Below are positions 54,796 through 64,000 of a stretch of DNA of 64,000 nucleotides, piece after piece. The position numbers and the translations under genes are program-made. Source of the DNA: Fibrobacterota bacterium (GTDB taxonomy: Bacteria; Fibrobacterota; Chitinivibrionia; Chitinivibrionales; Chitinispirillaceae); NCBI GenBank assembly GCA_023459055.1, contig JAEWVR010000009.1, positions 124,001 through 188,000 of the forward strand. The letters are read 5' to 3'. The first letter of the stretch is position 1, and each line of letters starts with the position of its first letter. Under the pieces are notes generated by a model. That model had not been told where the DNA came from. It searched no databases and saw only the letters and a list, made by a program, of their open reading frames with translations.

Positions 54796-57700
54796 TTACT
54801 TCATCAATACAACAGGTTTCATAAATCTGTAAACTTTTTTATCAATTTCTTCTGTTCCGGTCAGTAAAACAAAGTACCGGCCATTCCTGCACATTTTATC
54901 ACCTTTTGGAACAAGCACTGTCTCGCCATTTGCGCCATAAGTGATTGGAAGACGTGATGCATTTATTGAATTCAGTGAAACACGCCCATCCCACCATACC
55001 TGATATGGATTTGTGCTCATATTGTCAATATTCATCGACCAGACAAGATCTCCAACCACATTGTAAATAGCAAGTTTTCCGTTGATCTGATTCTTTGTCT
55101 GGATCTGGAATGAAATACAAGTACCATTATATGGTTTTGACGGGTCTATCTGGCCCATATTTACATACGGAGAAAATGCATTGGGACTGATGTTCAGGTA
55201 TCCGGAATTTGACTCTTCTGAAAGAATTGTATACTTGGAAAAATGTGTAAGCTTAGCTCCTACAACAGAATCTTTTACAAATGAATTTAATAGTAAATCC
55301 CATTTCAGGCTATCTTCATTCCAGCATCCCAGATACATTTTATCAGACGATTTTACATTTTTGCCTGATGGTAAATTAAGCAATAGTTCAATACTGTCAA
55401 GTGATGTATTCAAGGCGATATTTTCCAATTGTTTAATTTCAAACGCATTTGATGTAACAATCTTGAATTTTCCAGCCTTTGTCTCAACTTTATTACGTAA
55501 AGTATCCTGATTTACTTCAACAATTCCGACATCTGTACCGCTGACGATATTTTTAGGAAATACGATAGAGCATCCTCTCCCGTTGCTGGCTGTATCAGGT
55601 ACATTTTTATTTACAATAACAAATCGGACCATCAATCCGGCATCACTGCTGTTATCGGATATATATTCTCCCAGAACATTGTTCGCCTGTGCGTATATGC
55701 GTACTCTCCCTATAAACTTATTTGATGGTTTGAAAACACCAGTCGTTGAAATCATACCAGCATTTTTAGGATAAATCGACCATACAGGTGAAATCTTCAG
55801 AGTACTTCCATTTTCATCAAGACCAGTAGCCGTGAATTCTGCCTTGTCAACTGCTGAAGTTGTCACTGGATTAGGATTTTGTGCATCAATTCTATTAACT
55901 CTGACTGCTTTAAGTGCTGTTCCGGATACATTGAACGGAATAGTCTGTACATTTGCAACTCCATGCATAAGTTTAATTTTTGTTGTATCAATAGTAACAG
56001 TCAGGATCACCGGAATTGCTGTTTTAGTTGTACCAGTCTTTACTGAAACTGCGATTCCACTGGTTTTCATCAGAGTTGATCCTTGTTCGTTTGTTAATGC
56101 CCAGCTTACACCGGAACCATCAATAGTCCCAACTTCCTGAAACGATGATGAAACATAACCTTTTATACTAAAGGGGATTTCATAGGACATCGGATAAATT
56201 AATGTATCCTTTGAAGACGGCGTTACTTCAAATTTTGAAAGGCGACTGGTATCTGGTTTTACATATGAATAATAACACTCCTGATCTGATCCATAAACAT
56301 CACTACCCCTATACCCTATAAAATAGTACACTATAGTACTTCCATCCTTTTGAGGAAGTATACTGAATGTGTACGAAGTTGCATCTTTTGTTGAAATTTT
56401 TGATTCAACAAAAGATGTCGCTGATATGTCCTTATACAGTAATTTTACAGAATCAAGACTGTCTGAGTACCTCAGTGAAAACTGCGCGAATCCGTTTACT
56501 AGTGAAAGTGAATCAATTTTTCTGAATGTTAACGGTAATAAAACTGTGTCAATATGTATGGATTCGGAGTCAACAACATTAAACCGGTGATAAGAACAAT
56601 CAATAACCGTATCACTCTTTACATCGAAATTGATTATATACGTTCCAGTACCTGCATTTCTCAAAGTATCCATCAAAGACAGTGTTTTATTCATTGGCGA
56701 TTTAATTTTAATTGAACCGTCATATGATGCGCTCCACGATATCTTTTTGTCTCCGGTTTTCATATGGAAATTAATTGTACTTTTATCTGGTTTTCCACTA
56801 ACAACCATCAATGAGTCACTCCCTGCAATACTGTCAAGCACATAACCATCTTTACCGGCAATAAGAGTATAGTGCCCATCCATAATACCTCTTATTTCAA
56901 AAGAACCATCTGAAGCCGATTTACCTGTTGCGACAACCGTACCATCTGAAATTCTTATAATATTAACAATGCAATTACCAAGTGATAACCCGTTTGTCTG
57001 TCGGATGTACCCGTTTACCGTTGCAAAAGCATTTAGTGTATCATTAAAATTCTGAGTTGTTTTTATTTGAGTTACAAGTGTATATGGAGCTGCCTTTGCA
57101 GCATATCCGTTTGCGGACGAATAAACCAGATATGTTTGCCCGCCTTGCAAACTTGTTTTAAAATCACCATATGTCGGATCCGATGTCACCTTTATTGTAT
57201 CCCCTCCACCTGCCTTCACAAAGACAACTGACGCATTTGTAATTGGAGCGTGTACGTATTCATTAGCCGAATTTACCCATGTTTTTCCGTATATAAAGCC
57301 ATTTACCACAGTTGCTCCGGGTTGCATCGAAATTGATATCTCCTTAGAGTTAACCAGATCAATTACTGTACTGTATGATGTAAAGCCTGTCTTATCTGCA
57401 GTAAGTGTATAGGTACCTGACGGAATAGAGAATGAAAATGTCCCATTCTGAGGTGTTGATGGAATTTCGTCAACCTGTGTACCACTTTTATACAGTCTGA
57501 TCTTTACGCCTAGTATTGATTCACCACTAGTATTCTTTACAACACCAGATAATGTAAATGGATTTTTCTGCATTGTTATCGTACCAAAAAAGAGATTCTG
57601 TGCAGAAACCACAGTTACCTTTTGTGGCAAAACTGTTTTATAACCAATAATTTGAGACCATATTCTCCAGTCCGATCCAAAACATTTAAGTATAAAGTTT

Positions 57701-59274
57701 CCAGCGGCATCAGTTTTAGTCATGATAGTGTCGTTAAGATCAGAAACGCCATACACCGATACAAGATTTATACCCTTGCCCGCTTCGTCAACAACTTTAC
57801 CATAGACAGTAGCTTCAGGGCGCTCAAGATAAAATGTTTCTTCAAGTGTTTCGCCATCTCTGATTGTAATTGTCCTGGTTTGACTCTCAAACTCGTTTGC
57901 GATTGCAGTAATTCTGTAGGCACCTGTAGGGCGTTTTCTATCAAGATTTCCACTCATATCAGTATAAAACAATAGCGGTGCTTCAAGGGAACCATCAAGC
58001 ACGTCAACTTTAATCTGAACAAGACCGACTTTGTTCTCAATCTGTTCAATTAAACCGTCTTTTGGGACCCTGATTAACTCTCTGGTATGGATTTTCAGAG
58101 TACCTTCGGGCGCATAGTATTTAAAGCCTGCAGTATCACCAGTTGAACCAGCCCCCTTTTTGTCAACCGCAATGACATTCCAGACATACTTGTTACTTGT
58201 CAGTGTCGTAGCGGCATCTATTTCCACACTCATCGTATCGTTTTCTGTGGATGCACTTACTTCTGTTTGCCAAACAATAAGCTGTGCATTTATACCTTCA
58301 AACTCCGATCCGATGTAAGCATATATTTTATAGGTATTTGCTGAATCATCCAGATTTGTCCATTTAAAACTGAATTTTTTATTTACATCAGATGTCAATT
58401 GTACATTATTTACCGGATAAACTGGCACCGGTTTTTTCATTGATTTGCCTTTTATTACAAAATTTCCTGGTGGCAATTTTACTTTTGTTGATGAGAATGC
58501 AGCATGATTTCCGTAATTATTGAGAACCATCCATGTATATTTTTTCCCGGGTGACAGAGGTGGTGGATCTGCAGTAATTGTACGGGATGGATCTGGCGCA
58601 CCATAAACTATTTGTGTATTAGGGGTTATCGCCTGCCAGATAATGCTTAATCCGCTCAGGTTTACTTTTCCGTCTTCGCTTGAATCAATTGAAATTGCCT
58701 CATCAGAAAGAACCACATGATAATATGGGACCCCGGCATTAGCTTTCCACTGAAATGTCGGTGTCAATTCTGTTATTGAATCTTTGGGGCCAATCCAGTC
58801 TACTGCATCTGGAGACTCAATCATCAACACAAATTCATTACTTATTAGCGTATCTGCCTTTTTAACAGGTGTTGTTGTCGTACATGGAAATGCAACAACA
58901 CAATAGAATACGCCAAAACCCATTTCAGGTTGTTCAGCCGCTTTAAATGCAGTTCCGCGTTTACTTATAGTACTACTCGCATCAAGTATATTGTCAAGAG
59001 GTTTTTTTGTTACAGAATCTAGTGCAGCATTTTTTACAGTATACCGGTAATTTTTTAAATCGCCGCCACCGGGTGCTCTGTCATAGTAGATAGTTCCTGA
59101 ATCCGGGGCAGGATATCCCAAACGTGATAGTCCGGCCCATTTTACCCATAAAACTTTAGATGATGCCTGCGCGCCAACGGGAGCATCAACAATCAGATAC
59201 TCTGTTGTTTGTGCATAAAGAGAGCAAGCACTTAACAACATAGTAATAAATGCAATTTTTTTAAAGGTAAGCAT
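54796..59274 (-). CDS. Exported 1492-residue multidomain surface protein
   Basis: A very large exported protein. A signal peptide covers about 1-20. Residues 20-390 contain Ig/Fn3-like sandwiches (TPTFQWKANAGVPYYHVVL; KFSFKWTNLDDSANTYKIY). Residues about 405-850 hold four or five carboxypeptidase-regulatory-like/Cna-B repeats (TVYGKVVDEAGKGI, LSGVVKNTSGESI, VNGYIRQTNGLSLG). The rest is further beta-rich. The last 120 residues (NISPNAFSPYVNMG, KLAIYNVVGDLVW) look like a FlgD/T9SS-type tail. ATG 59274 follows AAGGA by 6 bases. It may be a secreted adhesin or scaffold held by its two barrel neighbours. Confidence 0.8.
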   Translation of the reverse strand: MLTFKKIAFITMLLSACSLYAQTTEYLIVDAPVGAQASSKVLWVKWAGLSRLGYPAPDSGTIYYDRAPGGGDLKNYRYTVKNAALDSVTKKPLDNILDASSTISKRGTAFKAAEQPEMGFGVFYCVVAFPCTTTTPVKKADTLISNEFVLMIESPDAVDWIGPKDSITELTPTFQWKANAGVPYYHVVLSDEAISIDSSEDGKVNLSGLSIIWQAITPNTQIVYGAPDPSRTITADPPPLSPGKKYTWMVLNNYGNHAAFSSTKVKLPPGNFVIKGKSMKKPVPVYPVNNVQLTSDVNKKFSFKWTNLDDSANTYKIYAYIGSEFEGINAQLIVWQTEVSASTENDTMSVEIDAATTLTSNKYVWNVIAVDKKGAGSTGDTAGFKYYAPEGTLKIHTRELIRVPKDGLIEQIENKVGLVQIKVDVLDGSLEAPLLFYTDMSGNLDRKRPTGAYRITAIANEFESQTRTITIRDGETLEETFYLERPEATVYGKVVDEAGKGINLVSVYGVSDLNDTIMTKTDAAGNFILKCFGSDWRIWSQIIGYKTVLPQKVTVVSAQNLFFGTITMQKNPFTLSGVVKNTSGESILGVKIRLYKSGTQVDEIPSTPQNGTFSFSIPSGTYTLTADKTGFTSYSTVIDLVNSKEISISMQPGATVVNGFIYGKTWVNSANEYVHAPITNASVVFVKAGGGDTIKVTSDPTYGDFKTSLQGGQTYLVYSSANGYAAKAAPYTLVTQIKTTQNFNDTLNAFATVNGYIRQTNGLSLGNCIVNIIRISDGTVVATGKSASDGSFEIRGIMDGHYTLIAGKDGYVLDSIAGSDSLMVVSGKPDKSTINFHMKTGDKKISWSASYDGSIKIKSPMNKTLSLMDTLRNAGTGTYIINFDVKSDTVIDCSYHRFNVVDSESIHIDTVLLPLTFRKIDSLSLVNGFAQFSLRYSDSLDSVKLLYKDISATSFVESKISTKDATSYTFSILPQKDGSTIVYYFIGYRGSDVYGSDQECYYSYVKPDTSRLSKFEVTPSSKDTLIYPMSYEIPFSIKGYVSSSFQEVGTIDGSGVSWALTNEQGSTLMKTSGIAVSVKTGTTKTAIPVILTVTIDTTKIKLMHGVANVQTIPFNVSGTALKAVRVNRIDAQNPNPVTTSAVDKAEFTATGLDENGSTLKISPVWSIYPKNAGMISTTGVFKPSNKFIGRVRIYAQANNVLGEYISDNSSDAGLMVRFVIVNKNVPDTASNGRGCSIVFPKNIVSGTDVGIVEVNQDTLRNKVETKAGKFKIVTSNAFEIKQLENIALNTSLDSIELLLNLPSGKNVKSSDKMYLGCWNEDSLKWDLLLNSFVKDSVVGAKLTHFSKYTILSEESNSGYLNISPNAFSPYVNMGQIDPSKPYNGTCISFQIQTKNQINGKLAIYNVVGDLVWSMNIDNMSTNPYQVWWDGRVSLNSINASRLPITYGANGETVLVPKGDKMCRNGRYFVLLTGTEEIDKKVYRFMKPVVLMK

Positions 59275-59303
59275 GAATGATCCTTTCATACATTTTTATC
59301 AAA

Positions 59304-60767
59304 TCAGAAATGATATACAACACCGGTTTTTAATGCGGGTAATGGCAGAACATCCAACTCAAGATGAAGCTGCAGTTTTGTACCAAGATCTGTTCCAAGG
59401 TTAAGAACAGGAAGCATTGCAGATTGACCCATTTTCATATATGGCAATTTTTTCCCAAGTAAATGTTTCTTTCCATTGTATGAAACATCAAAAGATGTTA
59501 TACCAAGATTGAGAAATGAATTGAATAGACTTGCTTCAATCATAATTACATGATCAACAGAAATACCAACATCAATTACAATTGTATCAAATGTTGTATC
59601 ACGATCACTATTCATCTCAGTTGCAAGTTTCTGCTTTGCGATATTATCAAGCTTCATATTAATGTCGCCGAATAATTTAGTATATGACAACCTTAAATGT
59701 TTCGGCCATACATCAAATGAAAAGGATAGACCTGTAGGCATTTTCCAAATCAGGTCAGCATCATTACTCGAATAAACCAGACTATCTGTAGCATTCGATG
59801 TAAGTCCTTGCATTACTTCCGGAGATGTCATGGTTTTAGAATCTTCAAAATCATATTTTACCTTGAATGTTTCAGGATCAATCAGGAAGGGAATGGAGTA
59901 TTTAGCCAGGAACTCACCTTTTGCCCTGGTGTCAATTCCAAATCGTGCTACGGCAGAGAATCGCCAGGCTTTTACAGCAAGCGTCGGTGACCATACTTCT
60001 GTTTCAAAATGACCATATGCACTTCCATAAAGTTTATCGGATGGATAATCAACAAATCCCTCAACTGAAGGTATCTCAACCTCTGATGTACTTGATTTAC
60101 TGCTCAAATCAAGTGTATACTTCCCCATCATGTCTACATCAACATTGCCTCTCAAGTCAAGACTGAACAAGTGCCGATGAAGGTTCAGGGCAAAAATGAA
60201 ATTTTTATTTAATCTGTATGCATATCCAAAAGTCATTGTTTCCCAATAGAGACTTAACTCAACAGGAACTGTCAACGTTCCACGCAAAAGAAAATTTACT
60301 CCATCTCCAAGATTTGAAGGATTAAGGTAAATATCAGGATTTCCAAGAATGTTCTGATACTTTAAGAACATGTTTTGAACATTGGAAAATGATCCGACAC
60401 CACCTAACATCGGTACATCCACCCGTACTGTAACATTCGCGTTTTGTCGTGCAGTTGCATTAATTTTATAATCCGCCCCGTTTGAAAAAATTGACGAATC
60501 GTTAAGTAATGAATCCACACTTTTTACAAGATATCTCAAATTCTGAGTTGTCTTTAAAGGTACATTAAAACCAAAATAAGCATTTGGATATTCAAATGAT
60601 ACATCGGTTGGATTTCTTAACAAATCGTAATTAAAGCCAACACCAATTTGCGCATTGAATGATGGCAAATTTACTCTTGCATTATATGCGCTATCAATAT
60701 CAATCTGTGCAGCCAGATTATTGGCAATAGCAAAAACAATTAACAATGGAGAAAAAAGTTTTCCCAT
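59304..60767 (-). CDS. Outer-membrane beta-barrel protein of unknown function
   Basis: A 487-residue exported protein with a signal peptide (FSPLLIVFAIANNLAAQ). The mature part is made of alternating hydrophobic strands with many Tyr, Phe and Asn and ends with VYHF, as barrel proteins do. Segments such as NLPSFNAQIGVGFNYDL and VSFEYPNAYFGFNVPL have no family name that I know; it resembles FCB-group barrels of the DUF5723 kind. ATG 60767 has AGGAGA 7 bases upstream; a longer reading to 60818 is less likely. First gene of the three-gene operon. Confidence 0.7.
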   Translation of the reverse strand: MGKLFSPLLIVFAIANNLAAQIDIDSAYNARVNLPSFNAQIGVGFNYDLLRNPTDVSFEYPNAYFGFNVPLKTTQNLRYLVKSVDSLLNDSSIFSNGADYKINATARQNANVTVRVDVPMLGGVGSFSNVQNMFLKYQNILGNPDIYLNPSNLGDGVNFLLRGTLTVPVELSLYWETMTFGYAYRLNKNFIFALNLHRHLFSLDLRGNVDVDMMGKYTLDLSSKSSTSEVEIPSVEGFVDYPSDKLYGSAYGHFETEVWSPTLAVKAWRFSAVARFGIDTRAKGEFLAKYSIPFLIDPETFKVKYDFEDSKTMTSPEVMQGLTSNATDSLVYSSNDADLIWKMPTGLSFSFDVWPKHLRLSYTKLFGDINMKLDNIAKQKLATEMNSDRDTTFDTIVIDVGISVDHVIMIEASLFNSFLNLGITSFDVSYNGKKHLLGKKLPYMKMGQSAMLPVLNLGTDLGTKLQLHLELDVLPLPALKTGVVYHF

Positions 60768-61184
60768 GAAGATCTCTCCTTTTAAACTACCAGAGGCATG
60801 ATTTGCTTCTCTTGTCATATTTACCCGGTTTGATAGAAAGTCAGAAAGAACAATGATATTTGTAAAAATTTACATATAGAAAGATTATATTGTCATTGCA
60901 ATAACGAGTCAAGTTTTGCAAACTTTTTTTTTTACTATTTTAAAACAGGAAAAATGTCACATTGTAATGTTTTGATTTACAGATAAATAACAGATGAGGA
61001 ATACAGAATCAGAGCCATTATCACAACCGAAATAATCGGTCACATTATTGAAAATGGTAATATTGATTGTCAGTGAAACAGATAAATCAATAGCAGATCA
61101 TGAAACAACTACATTAACAATTGAAAAGCATAAGCAAAGGACAGAATTGTCTGCCCCTATACCTATTGTTACTACGAATATTTT
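60768..61184. other. Intergenic region upstream of the three-gene operon
   Basis: 417 AT-rich bases between the HU stop and the barrel gene start, both minus strand. It should hold the operon promoter. I saw no gene or strong hairpin. Confidence 0.4.
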
Positions 61185-61511
61185 CTACACAGATGCAGTA
61201 CTCTGCGATGACGCATTCTGAATTAGTGTATCAGTAATACTTTTCTTTAACTCATTTGAATACTTAAAAAGCGGCACCATTCTTTTAAGTAAAGGGACCA
61301 CCTCACCCGTCTTTGGATTTCGAGCTGGTCTGGGTTTTCTTGTTTTAGTGTAAAAAGTACCGAAACCTCTAATTTCAATACTTTTTCCGCTTTCTAAATA
61401 TGAAGAGATACTCTCAAGCATCTCCTCAACAACGATTTTTGTATCGGCCTGAGTTAACCCAGTAAATCTTGATACATCAGCAATCAGATCATGTTTTGTT
61501 GTATTTGACAC
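61185..61511 (-). CDS. HU/IHF-family DNA-binding protein
   Basis: A 108-residue histone-like protein. The N-terminal helices (HDLIADVSRFTGLTQADTKI) are followed by IEIRGFGTFYTKTRKPRPARNPKTG, the beta-arm with the conserved proline, and the dimer saddle. It is longer than HU (90 residues) because of a C-terminal tail (ITDTLIQNASSQST). It bends and packs DNA. GTG 61511 fits GGAGG 5 bases upstream better than ATG 61523. Confidence 0.93.
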   Translation of the reverse strand: MSNTTKHDLIADVSRFTGLTQADTKIVVEEMLESISSYLESGKSIEIRGFGTFYTKTRKPRPARNPKTGEVVPLLKRMVPLFKYSNELKKSITDTLIQNASSQSTASV

Positions 61512-61845
61512 AACACCCTCCATTTTTTAAACGGGAAACTCTTACAATATCCGATGTAATCACATCAAAGTCAAGAAAAAATTTTCTTTTTTGCAATTTT
61601 TTTCTCGCTAACGTTTTGATTATACAGTAAATAATTAATCACCATCAGGATTATCAATAGTTTTCCACTCACACGAACCAATTTCATAACCTACTTATTA
61701 ATCACTATGTTACGTATGAATTGGCACAATAACAAAGTAAACTATTAATTGAAAATGTACCAGAATTATTTTAAATTAAAAATGTTTAATTTTCAATTAA
61801 TTTCCTTTATTTAATAATACCATAATCCCTGTTAGTAACAATCGC
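61512..61845. other. Intergenic region, no gene seen
   Basis: Roughly 330 very AT-rich bases between the HU start and the glycosyltransferase stop, both minus strand. It holds T-runs and a probable HU promoter. No RNA gene was found. Confidence 0.35.
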
Positions 61846-63414
61846 TTATATATCACACATTCTACAATCCTGTTTTCCAAGCAGCAACCTGAAATAATCA
61901 GGCGACTGAAAATGAACCTCGATTTTTTGATATTCTGCATTATGACTACTTTGTGATGTATCCTGCAAGAAGACTTCTGAGAATTCTTTTTTAAAAATAA
62001 TTTCACTGAATTCACTTGAAACAATATTCGAATGATGCTTAATTGATCGTTTCGCATTATTGTAAATATTCTGTAATCCAGGCCATCCACTAATATTTTC
62101 TTCAAGAATTGTCAACCACTCGCTGCGCATTTTATTATCAGAGATAATTAATTCAATAATTGACTTTTGTATACATTCAGGAAGCACTGCAAAGTCGATA
62201 TACTCCCCGTGTATAAAGGATTTCTTAATCGACCATGGTATTTTTTTTTTAAAACACTCAACAAAATACATCTCATAGCATTTAACAACACGCTCAGTAT
62301 CAATCCATTTTACAGGAACAGGCAAGAACGAGTACATCGATTCACCATTCCAGCCTTCAGGCATATCAAGTCCTGAATTCTTTCTCGCAATGAGCATTTT
62401 TTGCTGTATCCATGGTTCAAACAATGTATATCCGAATCCTTCGGCAACAGATGTTGACACAATATAATCAGTAGCAAGCATAATGTTTTCAACCGGTGCT
62501 TCATCATAAGCATTATGTAAATCACATTTTTTAATCACATCGGTCATGACAGGAAGTCTGTTTTTACTGATAAAATCAATCAGATTCCTATAATGATTAA
62601 TATCCTGCTCAGAATTACCGGATGGACCGGTGATCAGTGATGAATTGAAGAAAATACAGCTTATGAGTATTGCTTCATAAATATTTTTTCGTGGGATTAT
62701 GCGTACAGGATAATAAGCTATTTTTTTGTGCTTATCAAATGGTAACTGTTGCTCATGTGCATGATACCATATGGAATTACGTATATAGTCAATTTCTTTT
62801 GAGTTTATATCAACTTTTGTACAATTTACAGGATTAGAAACCATCGACGCATTAAAACCGCATTGACACATCATACGCATCGCATTTTCGGATGGAACAA
62901 CTATCTTTACAGGTGCATCAATGCAATACATCTGTTTTTTTATATCACTCTGAAATCGCTCGACATCTCTGATTGCATCAATGTCATCAACTCTGCCTTC
63001 TTCCGGAAAATCATGAAAAACGCTGAAAAATGTTACTGTGTCCAATGTATTATTTTTTGCACAATTATAAAATGCAGATGTCAAGGCAAGGTTTTTGCCC
63101 AGAACAAGATTATGAGCAATGACGATAACACGTCCATTATTGTGCTGCTCACAAATACATTTTTCCAAACCAGACTCGATTTTCTTCCGATCATTATAAA
63201 AATCGTTTTTCCCTTTATACTTTTTATATTCACATTCTTTGACATGAACAACTTTTAAATTATTATCACCTGTGAACTCATATTCATTACAAAACACAAA
63301 TGAATTTGATATACAATTTGTCAATTTATGAAACACTTCTGAGTACCTTCGTATTACAGTGGTTACCCCTCCGGTACGTAAATGATAATGAACCTGAATT
63401 AATGATTCAATCAT
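61846..63414 (-). CDS. Glycosyltransferase, GT-B/family 4-like
   Basis: A 522-residue GT-B fold enzyme. The N-terminal acceptor domain starts HYHLRTGGVTTVIRRYSE, typical of glycosyltransferase 4. The donor domain has YYPVRIIPRKNIYEAI and then the nucleotide-sugar site ATDYIVSTSVAEGFGYTLFEPW, whose E-G-F-G-x-x-x-x-E pattern is the GT4 EX7E motif. A C-terminal tail of about 80 residues is unassigned. Substrate unknown. Its ATG overlaps the TGA of the upstream recombinase gene by four bases, so the two are translationally coupled. Confidence 0.82.
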   Translation of the reverse strand: MIESLIQVHYHLRTGGVTTVIRRYSEVFHKLTNCISNSFVFCNEYEFTGDNNLKVVHVKECEYKKYKGKNDFYNDRKKIESGLEKCICEQHNNGRVIVIAHNLVLGKNLALTSAFYNCAKNNTLDTVTFFSVFHDFPEEGRVDDIDAIRDVERFQSDIKKQMYCIDAPVKIVVPSENAMRMMCQCGFNASMVSNPVNCTKVDINSKEIDYIRNSIWYHAHEQQLPFDKHKKIAYYPVRIIPRKNIYEAILISCIFFNSSLITGPSGNSEQDINHYRNLIDFISKNRLPVMTDVIKKCDLHNAYDEAPVENIMLATDYIVSTSVAEGFGYTLFEPWIQQKMLIARKNSGLDMPEGWNGESMYSFLPVPVKWIDTERVVKCYEMYFVECFKKKIPWSIKKSFIHGEYIDFAVLPECIQKSIIELIISDNKMRSEWLTILEENISGWPGLQNIYNNAKRSIKHHSNIVSSEFSEIIFKKEFSEVFLQDTSQSSHNAEYQKIEVHFQSPDYFRLLLGKQDCRMCDI

Positions 63415-64000
63415 GATTTTCTTTTATTTCTCGGATGAAAACTCCGGTGAACCTCACAAAGGTATTCTCTGTCAACATGAGTATATATTTCTGTCGTTAC
63501 AATATTAGCATGCCCCAGCATCTCCTGAACCGTTCGTAAATCTGCACCACCCTCCAGAAGATGTGTCGCAAAAGAATGTCTAAAGGTATGCGGAGAAACA
63601 TCACTTGTAATTCCGGCACATTTTGCGTAAAACTGTATAATTTTCCATATACCCATTCTTGACAAAGCTTTGCCTGATTTATTCAGAAAAACAGTACTAT
63701 CGGTATGTGCTTTGACAAGCTTTGTTCGTTCGTTTTCATAGTAAACATGAATCCAGTGGGCAGCAATATCACCAAGTGGAACAATGCGTTCTTTTGATCC
63801 TTTCCCGGTGATTCTGACAAGATGGTCATCAGGGATATATTGTTCAAATGTAAACGCAGCAAGTTCAGACACCCGCATTCCTGTAGCGTAAAGCGTCTCG
63901 ATCATTGCCCTATTCCTTGTTCCTAACCATTTACTGGTATTGACTGATTCCAGAATTTTCACAATTTCGTCGACAGAAAGTACTGATGGCAGGTATCGGG
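63411..64000 (-). CDS. Tyrosine recombinase (XerC/XerD-like), partial
   Basis: The C-terminal 196 residues or so of a tyrosine recombinase; its 5' part lies beyond the window end, as the frame stays open to 64000 (RYLPSVLSVDEIV reads through). All catalytic residues are visible: Arg in GMRVSEL, Lys in GKGSKER, His and Arg in HTFRHSFATHLL, His in LGHANI, and the nucleophile Tyr in TEIYTHV. It fits XerC/XerD, which resolve chromosome dimers, more than phage integrases. Coupling to a glycosyltransferase by an ATGA overlap is unusual. Confidence 0.93.
   Translation of the reverse strand, partial: RYLPSVLSVDEIVKILESVNTSKWLGTRNRAMIETLYATGMRVSELAAFTFEQYIPDDHLVRITGKGSKERIVPLGDIAAHWIHVYYENERTKLVKAHTDSTVFLNKSGKALSRMGIWKIIQFYAKCAGITSDVSPHTFRHSFATHLLEGGADLRTVQEMLGHANIVTTEIYTHVDREYLCEVHRSFHPRNKRKS

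Noticed and set aside
61797..62105. Minus-strand 102-codon frame at the end of the glycosyltransferase
   Set aside because: Lies in another frame within the glycosyltransferase 3' end without a ribosome site.
1..64000. CRISPR array, rRNA, tRNA or phage genes
   Set aside because: No regularly spaced direct repeats, rRNA-like blocks, tRNA-like folds or phage structural genes were recognised by eye; a tRNA search program was not available.

Overview
The window looks like the chromosome of a Gram-negative, AT-rich bacterium that uses a type IX-like secretion system (T9SS), most plausibly Fibrobacterota (Chitinispirillum/Fibrobacter-like) or a neighbour within the wider FCB group. Pointers seen in the sequence: a GH74 xyloglucanase and a secreted NlpC/P60 protein that end in T9SS-type sorting-like tails; a PorX-type receiver+PglZ protein beside a histidine kinase; a PorV-like outer-membrane barrel; and two further exported proteins. 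The lineage call is inference, because no rRNA or tRNA gene was recognised.

Layout. 1-2.7 kb: small accessory genes (YCII, a G+C-rich GNAT, a PIN/ribbon-helix-helix toxin-antitoxin pair, a decayed higB toxin gene) with two copies of a diverged repeat. 2.7-8 kb: secreted GH74, an exported unknown, an NlpC/P60 hydrolase, a glycosyltransferase. 8-12 kb: phosphoesterases, NifU, PspC, a nitrilase-family amidase. 12-18.2 kb: one-strand run of ABM monooxygenase, Fe-alcohol dehydrogenase, two M16 peptidases, flavodoxin, MTHFR-like protein. 18-25.9 kb: HD-GYP, DEAD-box helicase, a small acidic protein with an SSB-like tail, a membrane protein, a possible small RNA, an unusual SDR and a DMT transporter. 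34-25.9 kb (minus): pfkB, UDP-xylose synthase, leuS, rdgB, then a receiver-PAS-kinase and a sigma-54 activator. 34-40 kb: ECF sigma/anti-sigma pair, a 1226-residue TPR protein, an amidase. 40-42 kb: pteridine-reductase-like SDR, LMW phosphatase, a Cys-rich small protein.

51.3-42.3 kb (minus) is the most unusual block: a membrane TPR protein, a lone receiver, a single polypeptide joining a ParA/MinD ATPase through one membrane segment to a periplasmic LytM/M23 peptidase, serS, a PorY-like kinase, PorX, tsaE and glucokinase. It mixes cell-envelope positioning, T9SS-type signalling and housekeeping genes. 51.6-53.1 kb carries a GAF/PP2C phosphatase with a two-CW-like cysteine cluster. 60.8-53.2 kb (minus) is a compact three-gene operon for two predicted outer-membrane barrels and a 1492-residue exported multidomain protein. 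The end holds an HU-family protein, a glycosyltransferase and a tyrosine recombinase cut by the window edge.

Best candidates for something undescribed: the ParA-TM-M23 fusion, the SSB-tail mimic, and the PorX homologue whose PglZ active site looks altered. Start codons were moved from the longest reading frame wherever a Shine-Dalgarno or signal peptide decided it; each case is noted.
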